A stretch of DNA of 64,000 bases, taken from assembly GCF_900100655.1 (NCBI RefSeq), contig NZ_FNCE01000004.1, positions 93,332 through 157,331 on the forward strand, written 5' to 3'. The notes beneath the pieces were generated by a model. It was not told where the DNA came from and did no database searches. It saw only the letters and a program-made list of their open reading frames with translations. Source of the stretch: Limimonas halophila. GTDB taxonomy: Bacteria > Pseudomonadota > Alphaproteobacteria > Kiloniellales > Rhodovibrionaceae. Below are positions 15,363-24,153 of the stretch, one piece after another (the stretch's first letter is position 1; each line of letters opens with the position of its first letter). The translations under genes were made by a program, and so were the position numbers.

Positions 15363-16864
15363 GCGCGCCCCACACGGCCGGTCCGCGGCCGCGCGCGGTG
15401 GTCGTGGGCGGCGGCTTCGGCGGCATCGCCTCGGCGCTGCGGCTGCGCGCCCGGGGCCACGACGTCACGCTGGTGGACCGCTGCGCGCGCCTGGGCGGCC
15501 GGGCGCAGGTCTACACGGTCGGCGGCGCGTGCATGGACGCCGGGCCGACCGTCATCACGGCGCCGCACCTCTTCGACGAATTGTTCGCGTTGTTCGGCCA
15601 CGACCGCGCCGAGTTCGTGCGCTTCCTGCCGGTCTCGCCCTGGTACCGCATCCGCTTCCACGACGGCGAGCACTTCGACTACGGCCCCACGCCGCGCATC
15701 GAGTCCGAAATCGCGCGCCTCTCGCCCGGCGACGTGGACGGCTACCGCCGCTTTGCCGCGCACGCGCGCAAGCTCTTCGACAAGGGCTTCACCGAGCTGG
15801 GCGACCAGCCCTTCCACAGCTTCGGGCGGATGCTGCGCACCGTGCCCGATCTGGCGCGGCTGCGCGCCGACCGCTCGCTGTACGGGCTGGTGTCGCGCCA
15901 CATCCGCGATCCGCGCCTGCGCACGGCGCTCAGCCTGCAGCCGCTGCTGATCGGCGGCGATCCGCACCGCACCACCTGCATCTACGCCCTCATCCACGAG
16001 CTGGAGCGGCGCTGGGGCGTCGTCTTCCCGGAAGGCGGCACGGGCGCGCTGGTGGACGCGCTGACGCGGCTGCTGGACCTCGCGGGGGTCGAGGTGCGCA
16101 CGGGCACGACCGTGGAGCGCATCGCCGTGCGCGACGGGCGGGCCGTGGGCGTCGACCTGGCGGGCGGCGGCCACCTTTCGGCGGATGTCGTGGTGGCGAA
16201 CGCGGACCCGGCGCGGGTCTACGGCCACATGGTGCCGGATGTCGCCAAGCGCCGCTGGACGGCGCCGCGCCTGAACCGGCTGCGCTACGGCATGGGCCTC
16301 TACGTGCTCTACTTCACCACCGATTGCGCCTATCCCGACGTCGCGCACCACACCATCGCCGTGGGCCCGGACGAGCGCGACGAGCTGCGCGACATCTTCG
16401 ACCGTGGGCGGCTGTGCGCGACGCCCAGCGTCTATCTGCACCGCCCGGCGGCGACCGACCCCGGCATGGCGCCGCACTGCGGCGGGGACAGCTTCTACGC
16501 GCTGGCGTGCACGCCCAACCTGCGCGCCGGGATCGACTGGGGCGAGGCGGCAGCGCAGGTGCGCGAGCGCGTGCTCGACCGCCTGGAAGCCAGCGAGTTG
16601 CCGGGCGTGCGCGGCCACATCGCCGCCGAGACGGCGGTGACGCCCGAGCACTTCGCCCACGCCTACCTGGACCGGCACGGCAGCGCCTTCCGCATCCAGC
16701 CGTTGTTCACGCAGTCGGCGTGGTTCCGCTTCCACAACCGCAGCGAGGAGGTGGCGGGGCTGTACTGCGTCGGCGCGGGCACGCACCCCGGCGCCGGGGT
16801 GCCCGGCGTGCTGTGTTCCGCCAAGGTCGTGGAACGCGTGATCGCGGCCGGGGCGCCGGCATGA
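15341..16864 (+). CDS. crtI: Phytoene desaturase (lycopene-forming)
   Basis: FAD-dependent CrtI-type desaturase of 507 residues that introduces the double bonds turning phytoene into lycopene at the membrane. The N-terminal dinucleotide fold VVVGGGFGGIASALRLRARG is followed by DRCARLGGRAQVY. The CrtI C-terminal signature is visible as GLYCVGAGTHPGAGVPGVL. It overlaps crtE by 22 bases and its stop codon overlaps the crtB start in ATGA, indicating translational coupling. Whether it makes lycopene or neurosporene cannot be told from sequence, but a lycopene cyclase gene in the same operon argues for lycopene. Confidence 0.95.
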   Translation: MRRRDAVSAPHTAGPRPRAVVVGGGFGGIASALRLRARGHDVTLVDRCARLGGRAQVYTVGGACMDAGPTVITAPHLFDELFALFGHDRAEFVRFLPVSPWYRIRFHDGEHFDYGPTPRIESEIARLSPGDVDGYRRFAAHARKLFDKGFTELGDQPFHSFGRMLRTVPDLARLRADRSLYGLVSRHIRDPRLRTALSLQPLLIGGDPHRTTCIYALIHELERRWGVVFPEGGTGALVDALTRLLDLAGVEVRTGTTVERIAVRDGRAVGVDLAGGGHLSADVVVANADPARVYGHMVPDVAKRRWTAPRLNRLRYGMGLYVLYFTTDCAYPDVAHHTIAVGPDERDELRDIFDRGRLCATPSVYLHRPAATDPGMAPHCGGDSFYALACTPNLRAGIDWGEAAAQVRERVLDRLEASELPGVRGHIAAETAVTPEHFAHAYLDRHGSAFRIQPLFTQSAWFRFHNRSEEVAGLYCVGAGTHPGAGVPGVLCSAKVVERVIAAGAPA

Positions 16865-17790
16865 GCCAGGCCGTCGATCCCCTCGCGCCCGCCGACGTGC
16901 TGCGCGCCCAGGGGCGCTCCTTCCACTGGGCGGCGCGCTTCATGTCCGCCGCGACGGCCGGCGACGCCGCCGTGCTCTACGCCTTCTGCCGGCGCATCGA
17001 CGACCTGGGCGACGAAACCGCGCCGGAGCGCGCGGGGCCGGCGCTGGATGCGGTGTTCGCGGCGCTCGACGGCGGCCCGGTGCCCGACCGCGAAACCGAA
17101 CGCTTTCTGGGGCTGGCGCAGCGGCGCGGCATATCTTTGGACGCCGCCCGCGCGCTGGTGCGGGCCGTGCGCGCCGATCTGGACGCGCCGCAGCTTCCCG
17201 ACGGCGACGCGCTGATCCAATACGCCCATGGCGTCGCCGGCACGGTCGGGGTGATGATGTGCCCCGTGCTGGGCGTGCGTGACCCGCGCGCGTGGCCCTT
17301 CGCGGTGGACCTCGGGATCGCCATGCAGCTCACCAACATCGCCCGCGACGTGGGCGAGGACGCGGCCAGCGGCCGCCGCTACCTGCCGGCGACGTGGCTG
17401 GGCGGGCCGCTCAGCCCCGCCGAGTTGTGTGCCGGGGACAGCGAGGTGGACGGCCGGGTGCGCCGGGCGCTGGCGCGCACGCTGGAAACGGCGGACCGCT
17501 ACTACGCCAGCGCCGAGCGCGGCATGCGCTTCATCCCCGCGCGGGCGCGGCTGGCGATCTTGGCGGCGCGGCACATCTACGCCGCCATCGGGCCGCGCGT
17601 CCTGGCGGCTCACGATTGGCGCCGGCGGGCCGCCGTGCCGCCGGGCCGCAAGGCGGTGTGCTCCCTGGCCGCCCTGATGGCATTCGCGCACCCGCGCACG
17701 TGGGATGTGGGGTCGCCGTCTGCGCACGATCCCGCGTTGCACGCGTCCATCGCCGGACGCGTGGGCGCCGACCCGGATGCCCCGGCATGA
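16861..17790 (+). CDS. crtB: Phytoene synthase
   Basis: Squalene/phytoene synthase family, 309 residues; condenses two GGPP into phytoene. The first aspartate motif is FCRRIDDLGDE and the second is LTNIARDVGEDAASGRRYLP, both characteristic. The start ATG 16861 overlaps the crtI stop and the stop TGA overlaps the crtY start, each as ATGA. The C-terminal region is typical of the family through residue ~290. Part of the retinal operon, acting between crtE and crtI. Confidence 0.95.
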   Translation: MSQAVDPLAPADVLRAQGRSFHWAARFMSAATAGDAAVLYAFCRRIDDLGDETAPERAGPALDAVFAALDGGPVPDRETERFLGLAQRRGISLDAARALVRAVRADLDAPQLPDGDALIQYAHGVAGTVGVMMCPVLGVRDPRAWPFAVDLGIAMQLTNIARDVGEDAASGRRYLPATWLGGPLSPAELCAGDSEVDGRVRRALARTLETADRYYASAERGMRFIPARARLAILAARHIYAAIGPRVLAAHDWRRRAAVPPGRKAVCSLAALMAFAHPRTWDVGSPSAHDPALHASIAGRVGADPDAPA

Positions 17791-18935
17791 GCGCGCGCGT
17801 CGTCATCGCCGGCGGTGGGTTGGCGGGCTTGAGCCTCGCGGTGGCATTGCTGGACCGCGATCCGGCGGCGCGCGTCACCGTGCTGGAGCCGCGCACGGCC
17901 TACGCCGACGACCGCACCTGGTGCTTCTGGGATGTGGAGCCCCATCCCTTCCGCGACCTGATCGCTCAGCGCTGGCGGTCGTGGCGGGTCGCCACGCCGG
18001 CCGGCGTGGCCGTCGCCGAAGACGCTGGCGTTCCCTACGCCCGCGTGCGCGCCGGGGACGTCTACGCCCGCGCCCGCGAGCGCATCGCCGCCGCGCCCAA
18101 CGCCGAGTTGCGCACCGGCGTCAGCGTGCGGCGCGTGGCCGGCGACCACGTGGAAACCGAGACGGGCGAGGTGATCGGCGCCGGGGTCGTCTGCGACGGC
18201 CGCCCGCCGGCGGCCGATGCGCTGCGCGCGCCCGGCGAACCTTTCCTGTGGCAGGTCTTCGCGGGTGCCCGTGTCCATGCCCGCCCCGGCACCTTCGCGC
18301 CCGGCACGGTGGACCTCATGGACTTCCGCGTGCCCCAGGCCGGCGAGATCCGCTTCCGCTACGTCCTGCCCGACAGCGACGCCAGCGCCCTCGTGGAACT
18401 GACGGCCTTCACGCCCTCGCTGCCCGAGCGGGGGGCGCTGGACGGCGCGCTTGCCGACGCCGTCGCGGGCGTTGCCGGGAACGCGGCCGAGGTGGTGGCG
18501 GGCGAGCAGGGCGCGATCCCCATGACCACGGCACTGCCCCCGGCGCCGGCCGCGCCGGGTGTCATCCCCATCGGCACGCGCGCGGGCGCGCCGCGGCCGA
18601 GCACGGGCTACGCCTTCCTGCCCATCCAGCGCCATGCCGCGCGGCTGGCCGAGCGCATCCTGGCGGGGGCGCCGCAACCGCTTCCGATGCGGGGAGCGGG
18701 CACCCGCTGGCTGGACCGGATCTTCCTCAACCGCCTGCTAGCCGAGCCGCAGGGCGCACCCGAGCTGTTCCGGCGGCTGGCGGCCGGCGTGCCGGGCGAC
18801 GCCCTGGCGCGCTTTCTCATGGAGCGCGCGCGGCCGGCGGATGTGGTTCGGGTGATGGCGGCGCTGCCGGTCGGCCCCTTCGCCCGCGAGGCCGTGCGCA
18901 GCACGACGCCGTGGCCGGCGAGGGCGGCGGGATGA
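17787..18935 (+). CDS. crtY: Lycopene beta-cyclase
   Basis: Flavoprotein CrtY-type cyclase, 382 residues, closing both ends of lycopene to beta-carotene. The N-terminal nucleotide fold reads VVIAGGGLAGLSLAVALL. The family motif DRTWCFWD follows near residue 45, and the conserved AAPRPSTGYAF-like segment appears as GAPRPSTGYAFLPIQRHA in the C-terminal half. Start ATG 17787 overlaps the crtB stop; the gene's own stop overlaps the blh start. Beta-carotene made here is the direct substrate of the next gene product. Confidence 0.93.
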   Translation: MSARVVIAGGGLAGLSLAVALLDRDPAARVTVLEPRTAYADDRTWCFWDVEPHPFRDLIAQRWRSWRVATPAGVAVAEDAGVPYARVRAGDVYARARERIAAAPNAELRTGVSVRRVAGDHVETETGEVIGAGVVCDGRPPAADALRAPGEPFLWQVFAGARVHARPGTFAPGTVDLMDFRVPQAGEIRFRYVLPDSDASALVELTAFTPSLPERGALDGALADAVAGVAGNAAEVVAGEQGAIPMTTALPPAPAAPGVIPIGTRAGAPRPSTGYAFLPIQRHAARLAERILAGAPQPLPMRGAGTRWLDRIFLNRLLAEPQGAPELFRRLAAGVPGDALARFLMERARPADVVRVMAALPVGPFAREAVRSTTPWPARAAG

Positions 18936-19876
18936 CGGGTGCGGCGGCGCTGCGCGCAACGCACGCGCGGGCGGCGCTCGGCGTGACCGTCGCCGCCGTG
19001 GCGATCGCGACCCTGCTCCCGGCGCCCGGCGCGGCGGCGAAGGCGGCGGTGCTGGCGGCGCTGGTGGCGGTGCTGGGGCTGCCGCACGGTGCGGTGGACC
19101 ACCTGGAAGGGCAGACGCTCCTGGCGCCGCGCGTGGGCCGTGCGTGGTGGCTGGTGTTCGGGGCGCTCTACGTGGCGGCGGCCACCGTCGTCGTGGCGGC
19201 GTGGCTGCTGTGGCCGCCCGGGCTGCTCGTGGGATTCCTGCTGCTCGCGGCGGGGCACTTCGGCGCCGAGGACGTGGCCGCCGACCCGGCCGCGCCGCGC
19301 GGTCCGCTGCGCGTGCTGGAAGCTGGCCTGCGCGGCGCGATCCCGGTGCTGGGGCCGGTGCTCTTCCATCCCGAGCGCACGGGGGAGCTGTTCGCGTACC
19401 TGCTGCCGGGATCGTCGGCGGCGGGCGTGCAGGCCGTGCTGGTGCCGCTGGCCTGGGGCGCGCCCGTGTTCGCCGGTGCGCTGGCGGCGTTCGCCGTCAT
19501 CGCCTGGGCGAGCGGGCGGCGGGGCACGGCCGTGGAGGTGCTGGCGTTGACGGTGGCGGTGGGGGTGCTGCCGCCGCTGCTGGCCTTCGTCGTCTACTTC
19601 TGTCTGTGGCACGCGCCGCGGCACACCCTGACGGTGGCGGCGCGCCTGAGCCCGGCGGACGCGCGGCGCGGGCTGATCCGCTTCGCGCGCGCGGCCTGGC
19701 CGTTGACGCTGGTGACGATCGCGGCGGGCACCTTGGCGTGGTGGGGGCTGACTGGCGCCGTGAACGCCGTTCCCGCCGCGATCGCCACGGTCTTCGTCGG
19801 GCTTGCGGCCCTGACGGTGCCGCACGTGGTCCTGGCGGCCCTGCACGCGCGGTCTCATATCGCCACGGCCACGTGA
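18932..19876 (+). CDS. blh: Beta-carotene 15,15'-dioxygenase (Brp/Blh family)
   Basis: Integral membrane protein of 314 residues with about eight hydrophobic helices that cleaves beta-carotene into two retinals. Iron-binding histidine motifs of the family are all visible: GLPHGAVDH, AGHFGAED, LWHAPRH and VPHVVLAALH. It is the last gene of the six-gene operon, with an ATGA overlap to crtY, and supplies the chromophore for the rhodopsin encoded first. No terminator is obvious; only 7 bases separate it from the convergent gene that follows. Confidence 0.95.
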   Translation: MTGAAALRATHARAALGVTVAAVAIATLLPAPGAAAKAAVLAALVAVLGLPHGAVDHLEGQTLLAPRVGRAWWLVFGALYVAAATVVVAAWLLWPPGLLVGFLLLAAGHFGAEDVAADPAAPRGPLRVLEAGLRGAIPVLGPVLFHPERTGELFAYLLPGSSAAGVQAVLVPLAWGAPVFAGALAAFAVIAWASGRRGTAVEVLALTVAVGVLPPLLAFVVYFCLWHAPRHTLTVAARLSPADARRGLIRFARAAWPLTLVTIAAGTLAWWGLTGAVNAVPAAIATVFVGLAALTVPHVVLAALHARSHIATAT

Positions 19877-19883
19877 CAACACC

Positions 19884-20246
19884 TCAGGCGTCGATGGCCT
19901 CCTGCAGTTCCTCGTTGCAGTGCTCCTGCACGCTGCTTTCTAGGTTCCAGTCGCGGACGCTCATGGAGAAGGACTCGGCGAGCTTTTCGCGCTTGTCGTT
20001 GGTGTAGCCGTCGAGGGCGGCCAACTTCTTCCCCTCGTCCAGCCAATGCGCCTTGGCTTCCTGCGCGCAAACGGTTGCAAGGGCGCTCACGCGGGCGTCC
20101 TTGACCTCGGCTTTCAGCGTGCCGCTGGTCACAACCCAGCCGGCGGCGAAGCCGGCGATCGTGACCACCGCGGCGCCGCCCAGCGCGCCGCCGATGACCG
20201 GCTTGGCCTTCTCGAAGGCGTCCTCGATTTGGCGTTTCATCTGCAT
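19884..20246 (-). CDS. Hypothetical single-span membrane protein
   Basis: 120-residue protein of unknown function. Residues about 18-42 form one transmembrane segment (VIGGALGGAAVVTIAGFAAGW) after a short basic N-terminus, leaving a charged C-terminal domain of about 75 residues with two cysteines (VCAQEAK, EHCNEEL) and a SVRDWNLESSVQEHC helix. With no cleavage site seen, the C-terminal domain is probably periplasmic and anchored. ATG 20246 is chosen for a GGAGGA about 7 bases upstream. Monocistronic, convergent to the rhodopsin operon. Confidence 0.7.
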   Translation of the reverse strand: MQMKRQIEDAFEKAKPVIGGALGGAAVVTIAGFAAGWVVTSGTLKAEVKDARVSALATVCAQEAKAHWLDEGKKLAALDGYTNDKREKLAESFSMSVRDWNLESSVQEHCNEELQEAIDA

Positions 20247-20423
20247 GGCGGCTCCTCCCGCTTCCATTCGAGCGGTATGAAAGGCCGTCCGGATGACGGT
20301 TTTGTGCAGACATGCCGCAGATTGTTTGCGCTGTGATCGAACCGTGACAGGGGCTGAAAAACCGTGTTCCGGCTCCCCACCTCCGGCATACTTAGGATGA
20401 ACGTTCGATCGGGGAATACCGGA

Positions 20424-21095
20424 ATGCCTCTCCTGCGGCGCTTGGTGGCTGCTTTGACCGTGTTGAGTCTCGTGGCGAGCCCGTCGCTTGCCGCCGCCGA
20501 CCCGTGGAAGGACGAGTCCGGCCACAGCCGCGGCTACGAAGATCGCGGCCCCCACCACGGCAAGAAGCGGCGCGGCCCGCCGGCGCACGCGGGTCCGCCG
20601 GCCCATGCGGGACCGCCGGATCGCGGCCACCGGCAGCGGCACGAGCGCGGGCACGCCCGGCGCGACCGCGGTTATCTCGACGCGGGCCGATGCAACCGCG
20701 AAGCGCTCGGGCGCATCCTGGGTGGCGCGGCCGGCGCCGCGGCCGGGTCGCAGATCGGGGACGGCGACGAGCGTATTGCCGCCATCATCGGCGGCGCCAT
20801 CGCCGGGGTGCTCTTGGGCGGCGAGATCGGCCGGGCCATGGACCGGGCCGACCACTTGTGCGTCGATCAGGCGCTGGAAAACGCCCCGACCGGCCGCACC
20901 GTCGAATGGCGGAACCCCGACACCCACCGCCGCCATCAAGTGACGCCGCGCGAAACCTATCAGACGGAAAGCGGCCGGTACCGCCGCGAGTACACGGCGA
21001 CATCCACGATCGGCGGCGAAACGGTGCAGACCTATGGCACGGCCTGCCGGCAACCCGACGGCGCCTGGAAGATCGTCAGCCAGAAACGGCAGTAG
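20424..21095 (+). CDS. Glycine-zipper outer-membrane surface antigen-like protein
   Basis: 223 residues with a signal peptide (LLRRLVAALTVLSLVASPSLAAA) cleaved near residue 25. A His/Gly/Pro/Arg-rich linker contains two PPAHAG repeats. A glycine-zipper membrane segment, GRILGGAAGAAAGSQIGDG through GGEIGRAM, precedes a C-terminal domain like the rickettsial 17-kDa surface antigen (WRNPDTHRRHQVTPRETYQ, CRQPDGAWKIV). Such proteins are outer-membrane or periplasmic. The histidine- and arginine-rich linker is unusual for the family and could bind metal or lipid. Function is unknown. It stands alone between oppositely oriented genes. Confidence 0.75.
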   Translation: MPLLRRLVAALTVLSLVASPSLAAADPWKDESGHSRGYEDRGPHHGKKRRGPPAHAGPPAHAGPPDRGHRQRHERGHARRDRGYLDAGRCNREALGRILGGAAGAAAGSQIGDGDERIAAIIGGAIAGVLLGGEIGRAMDRADHLCVDQALENAPTGRTVEWRNPDTHRRHQVTPRETYQTESGRYRREYTATSTIGGETVQTYGTACRQPDGAWKIVSQKRQ

Positions 21096-21189
21096 ATCCC
21101 GGTGACCGTCCTTGGCGGCGGGCAGCCTGAAGCGGCCGCGACGCCGTCGAGATCCGGGTTCGCTCCGCGACCGGCTCGAAGCAGATCGT

Positions 21190-22599
21190 TCACGTGGCCC
21201 AGGTCATCGCCGGCCGGGCACGAATGTGGTCCGTGTTTGCTTGCTCATACGTCCCCGCCAGCGAGAGAACGGCGGCTTCGTCGTGGGCGGGACCGACGAT
21301 TTGCAGGCCGACGGGCAAGCCGTCGTCGTTGAAGCCGACGGGGAGCGAGGCGGCGGGCTGACCGGTCAGATTGAAGGGGTAGGTGAAGGTGGCCCAGGAA
21401 ACGATGTCCCTGTCTTCATAACCGGGCGGGAGATTGCGTCCGGCCGCGAAGGCCGGAACCGGCACGGTGGGCGTGAGAAGCAGGTCGTAGGTTTCGAAGA
21501 GCTGGCGCACCTTTTCCCGAAAGGCGTAGCGATCGAAGACGCTTTGGTAGTAGGTGTGCAGATCCTGGCGCAGCGCCTGTTTGAGGACGTCCAAGACGGC
21601 GGGGTCGAGAAGCTCGGGCTGCTCCGCGATGATTTTGCGCAGCTTGGTTCCCACGCCCGCGTAGAATTCCGCGGCCCACAGGGAGAACGGGTCGTCCATC
21701 ACGTCGTCGAGCCGGTCGACCGCAAAGCCCATGCCCTCGATGCGCCGGACCGCCCGCTCACACAGGCCCGTCACCTCGGGATCGGCGCGCCCGTACCCGA
21801 GCGTGGGACTCCACGCGATTTTCATTTTTCTGGACGTTTTCGTCGCGCCGACGAAATCGGGGACGCCGCCGGGAAGGGTAAACGGATCGCGCCGGTCATA
21901 CCCGGCAATCACCGAAAGCACGGTCGCCGTATCTTCCACGGTGCGCGCCACCGGGCCGACATGGGCGAGGCTCGGCGTGGCGGGCGCGGGAAAAACCGGC
22001 ACGCGCGCGAAGTGGGCCTTGATGCCGCAAAGACCGGTCAGCGCGGCGGGAATGCGCACCGATCCGCCGCCATCCGTGCCCAGGGCGTAGGGAACCAGCC
22101 CGGCCGCCACCATCGCGGCCGCGCCGCAGCTCGAACCGCCGGGCGTCATCTCGACGTTCCAGGGATTGCGGGTCGTTCCGCTCAAGGGGCTGTCGCCGAC
22201 GGCCTTGCTGCCGAACTCACTCGTCGTCGACTTTCCGAGAATGACGGCGCCGGCGTCGCGCAGCCGTTCCACGCTGGGCGCATCGAGGGACACGGGCGTG
22301 TCCGGAACCGCACGCGAGCCGAAACGCTGGGGCATCCCCTTCACGGGGATCAGGTCCTTGATCGCGGTCGGGATGCCGTCAAGCTCGCTCGACCGGTCGC
22401 CGCGCATCATGCGCGTCTCGGCGGCCCGTGCATCCGCCCGTGCGCGGTCGAAATCGACATAACAAAACATCTTCAGCTGCGGTTCCAGCTTTTCGGAACG
22501 CGCGATGACGTCTTCAAGCAATTCCACGGGCGAAAAGTGCTTGAAGGCCAAGCCGTGGCTGAGCTCGCGGATGGTTTTAAAAGCAAAATCGGATTTCAT
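21190..22599 (-). CDS. Amidase (amidase signature family)
   Basis: 469-residue amidase signature hydrolase. The Ser-cisSer-Lys triad is visible: lysine in IPTAIKDLIPV near residue 80, the cis-serine and nucleophile in MTPGGSSCGAAAMVAAG, with the conserved GTDGGGSVRIPAALTG. It resembles Asp/Glu-tRNA amidotransferase subunit A-like amidases but stands alone without gatB or gatC, so a general amide-hydrolysing enzyme is more likely. Substrate unknown. The stop codon abuts a short spacer before the surface-antigen gene on the other strand. Confidence 0.9.
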   Translation of the reverse strand: MKSDFAFKTIRELSHGLAFKHFSPVELLEDVIARSEKLEPQLKMFCYVDFDRARADARAAETRMMRGDRSSELDGIPTAIKDLIPVKGMPQRFGSRAVPDTPVSLDAPSVERLRDAGAVILGKSTTSEFGSKAVGDSPLSGTTRNPWNVEMTPGGSSCGAAAMVAAGLVPYALGTDGGGSVRIPAALTGLCGIKAHFARVPVFPAPATPSLAHVGPVARTVEDTATVLSVIAGYDRRDPFTLPGGVPDFVGATKTSRKMKIAWSPTLGYGRADPEVTGLCERAVRRIEGMGFAVDRLDDVMDDPFSLWAAEFYAGVGTKLRKIIAEQPELLDPAVLDVLKQALRQDLHTYYQSVFDRYAFREKVRQLFETYDLLLTPTVPVPAFAAGRNLPPGYEDRDIVSWATFTYPFNLTGQPAASLPVGFNDDGLPVGLQIVGPAHDEAAVLSLAGTYEQANTDHIRARPAMTWAT

Positions 22600-22851
22600 G
22601 GGGTGGCATCCGCTGTCCGGGGGTGTCGCTCGTCCGGTCGATCATCGTGAAACCCGGGCCATCCGGATAGCGTGACGTGAAAGCACCGGGAACGCCAGGT
22701 TTTCGCTCGTCTACGCCGATGGCAACGGCCCCCAAGACGGACGCGCCCGCTTTCGTCGGGGCGGATCAAGTCGAACAGCACGTCTTGCCCGCGCCGGACG
22801 AGGGGACACCCGACACGGCGCGCCACGCCCCGTGCGTCGCCCGCCGCGCGC

Positions 22852-23322
22852 TCATTCCCCGAAGCCCGGAAAGCGGTTGGGGGCGTAGCGCGCGTGGCAG
22901 GCCGTGCACGCCTCGGTCATGTCCCTGAACAGCCGGTGCTGGCGCGCGCGGTCGCGGTCCCGTGCGGCTTCGGCGAGGTCCGCCGTCAGCTCGTGAAACG
23001 CCTTGTCGCGCGCCACGAAGGCTTCGGGAACCGCGTCACGGAACGCCCGGCGGTCGGCGGCCGTCATCTCCTGTTTCAGGATGAAGCTGTCGTGGATCGC
23101 CTGCGCCTTTTCGGCGACCACCTCATCCCGTCCACGTACCAGCGCGTCCAGGATGTCGTGGGTCGCGTCCAGCACGGCGTTCATTTCCTGAATCAGGAGT
23201 CCGCGCACCTTTGCCGGGAGCTTGGGGCCGACCGGCTGCGGCCCGTCGCCAGCGGAAGTTGGCGAAGCCGCGAGGATCGCGGCCAGCATCGTCAAGGCGC
23301 ATACGGATTTCGCCGGCGTCAT
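22852..23322 (-). CDS. Periplasmic cytochrome c of the c'/c556 type
   Basis: 156-residue protein with a signal peptide (about residues 1-24), four helices and a single C-terminal haem motif CTACH at residues 139-143. This four-helix-bundle architecture with CxxCH near the end is typical of cytochrome c' and c556, which bind nitric oxide or serve as electron carriers. ATG 23322 has GGAGGAGC upstream. It is divergent from nsrR and next to nnrS, with an NsrR-like palindrome in between, which favours a nitric-oxide protective role. Its sixth haem ligand (Met46 is a candidate) would decide c' versus c556. Confidence 0.8.
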   Translation of the reverse strand: MTPAKSVCALTMLAAILAASPTSAGDGPQPVGPKLPAKVRGLLIQEMNAVLDATHDILDALVRGRDEVVAEKAQAIHDSFILKQEMTAADRRAFRDAVPEAFVARDKAFHELTADLAEAARDRDRARQHRLFRDMTEACTACHARYAPNRFPGFGE

Positions 23323-23483
23323 CGGGGTGCTCCTCCGTGCTTTGGTGCGCAGCGCCGCGCGGTTCCCGATGGCTCCGCGATGTGTCCACGATGGCAGCGC
23401 TGCGGCGTCATGTCCCACCTCTCGCCCGCGCTCGGGCCGGTGCGCGGGCTGCAACCGCTGGCGTGTCGAGGCGCATGGTGAAG

Positions 23484-23504
23484 ACATGTATTAAATATAT
23501 ATGT
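23484..23504. promoter_or_regulatory. Candidate NsrR operator
   Basis: An AT-rich imperfect palindrome, ACATGTATTAAATATATATG plus T, stands out in GC-rich DNA between the divergent cytochrome and nsrR genes. It resembles the published NsrR consensus of two ATGYATTT-like half sites facing each other. Position about 160 bases before the cytochrome start and 185 before nsrR. Identification is by eye. Confidence 0.55.
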
Positions 23505-23687
23505 GATTCTAGCAGCGCAGAACGGGAGGTCGGTTGGGCGGCGCGTTTGTCCGGCTGATGGCCGGAAATGTGGACGTAGCGCTGCATGCGGTCGGCCATG
23601 CCGCCTCCGCGAAAAGGTGTTTCGTCTATGGTTCTTTTCGCGCTATCATCGGGTCAGGCTAATTGCAATATCTGTCGTGCAGGTTTT

Positions 23688-24143
23688 ATGCGGCTCACCA
23701 CCTACACCGACTACACGCTGCGCACGCTGATCTATCTGGCGCGCGTGGCGCCGGAGAAGGCGACGATCGCCGGTGTCGCCGGGGCTTACGGCATCTCGCG
23801 CAACCACATCATGAAGATCGTCCACGACCTGGGCCGGGCCGGCTACGTCACCACCGAGCGCGGGCGCGGCGGCGGCGTCCGCCTGGCCTGTCCGCCCGAG
23901 ACGGTGAACGTGGGCGAGGTCGCGCGCTGGGCCGAAGGCGGCACGCCCCTGGTGGAATGCTTCGCCTCGGGCAACGCGTGCTGCATCACCCCGGCGTGTG
24001 TGCTGCGCACCGCGCTGGCGGAGGCGCGCGAAGCCTTCTTCGCCGTGCTCGACGGCTACACCCTCGCCGAGTTGACGCGGCCGGGTCGGGCGCTCGACCG
24101 CCTGTTGGGGCTACCGACGCAGCCCGGGACCGCGCCGGCATGA
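23688..24143 (+). CDS. nsrR: Rrf2-family nitric-oxide-sensing repressor NsrR
   Basis: 151-residue Rrf2 regulator. The N-terminus MRLTTYTDYTLRTLIYLA and ISRNHIMKIVHDLGRAGYV match NsrR rather than IscR. Cysteines C91, C98 and C104 are spaced like the Fe-S ligands of NsrR; an extra C99 is present. NO nitrosylates the cluster and releases DNA. It is followed 10 bases later by nnrS and faces a cytochrome c gene, a classic NO-stress arrangement. Start ATG 23688 has GCAGG upstream and aligns with the family start. Confidence 0.9.
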   Translation: MRLTTYTDYTLRTLIYLARVAPEKATIAGVAGAYGISRNHIMKIVHDLGRAGYVTTERGRGGGVRLACPPETVNVGEVARWAEGGTPLVECFASGNACCITPACVLRTALAEAREAFFAVLDGYTLAELTRPGRALDRLLGLPTQPGTAPA

Positions 24144-24153
24144 GGGCGCTGGC

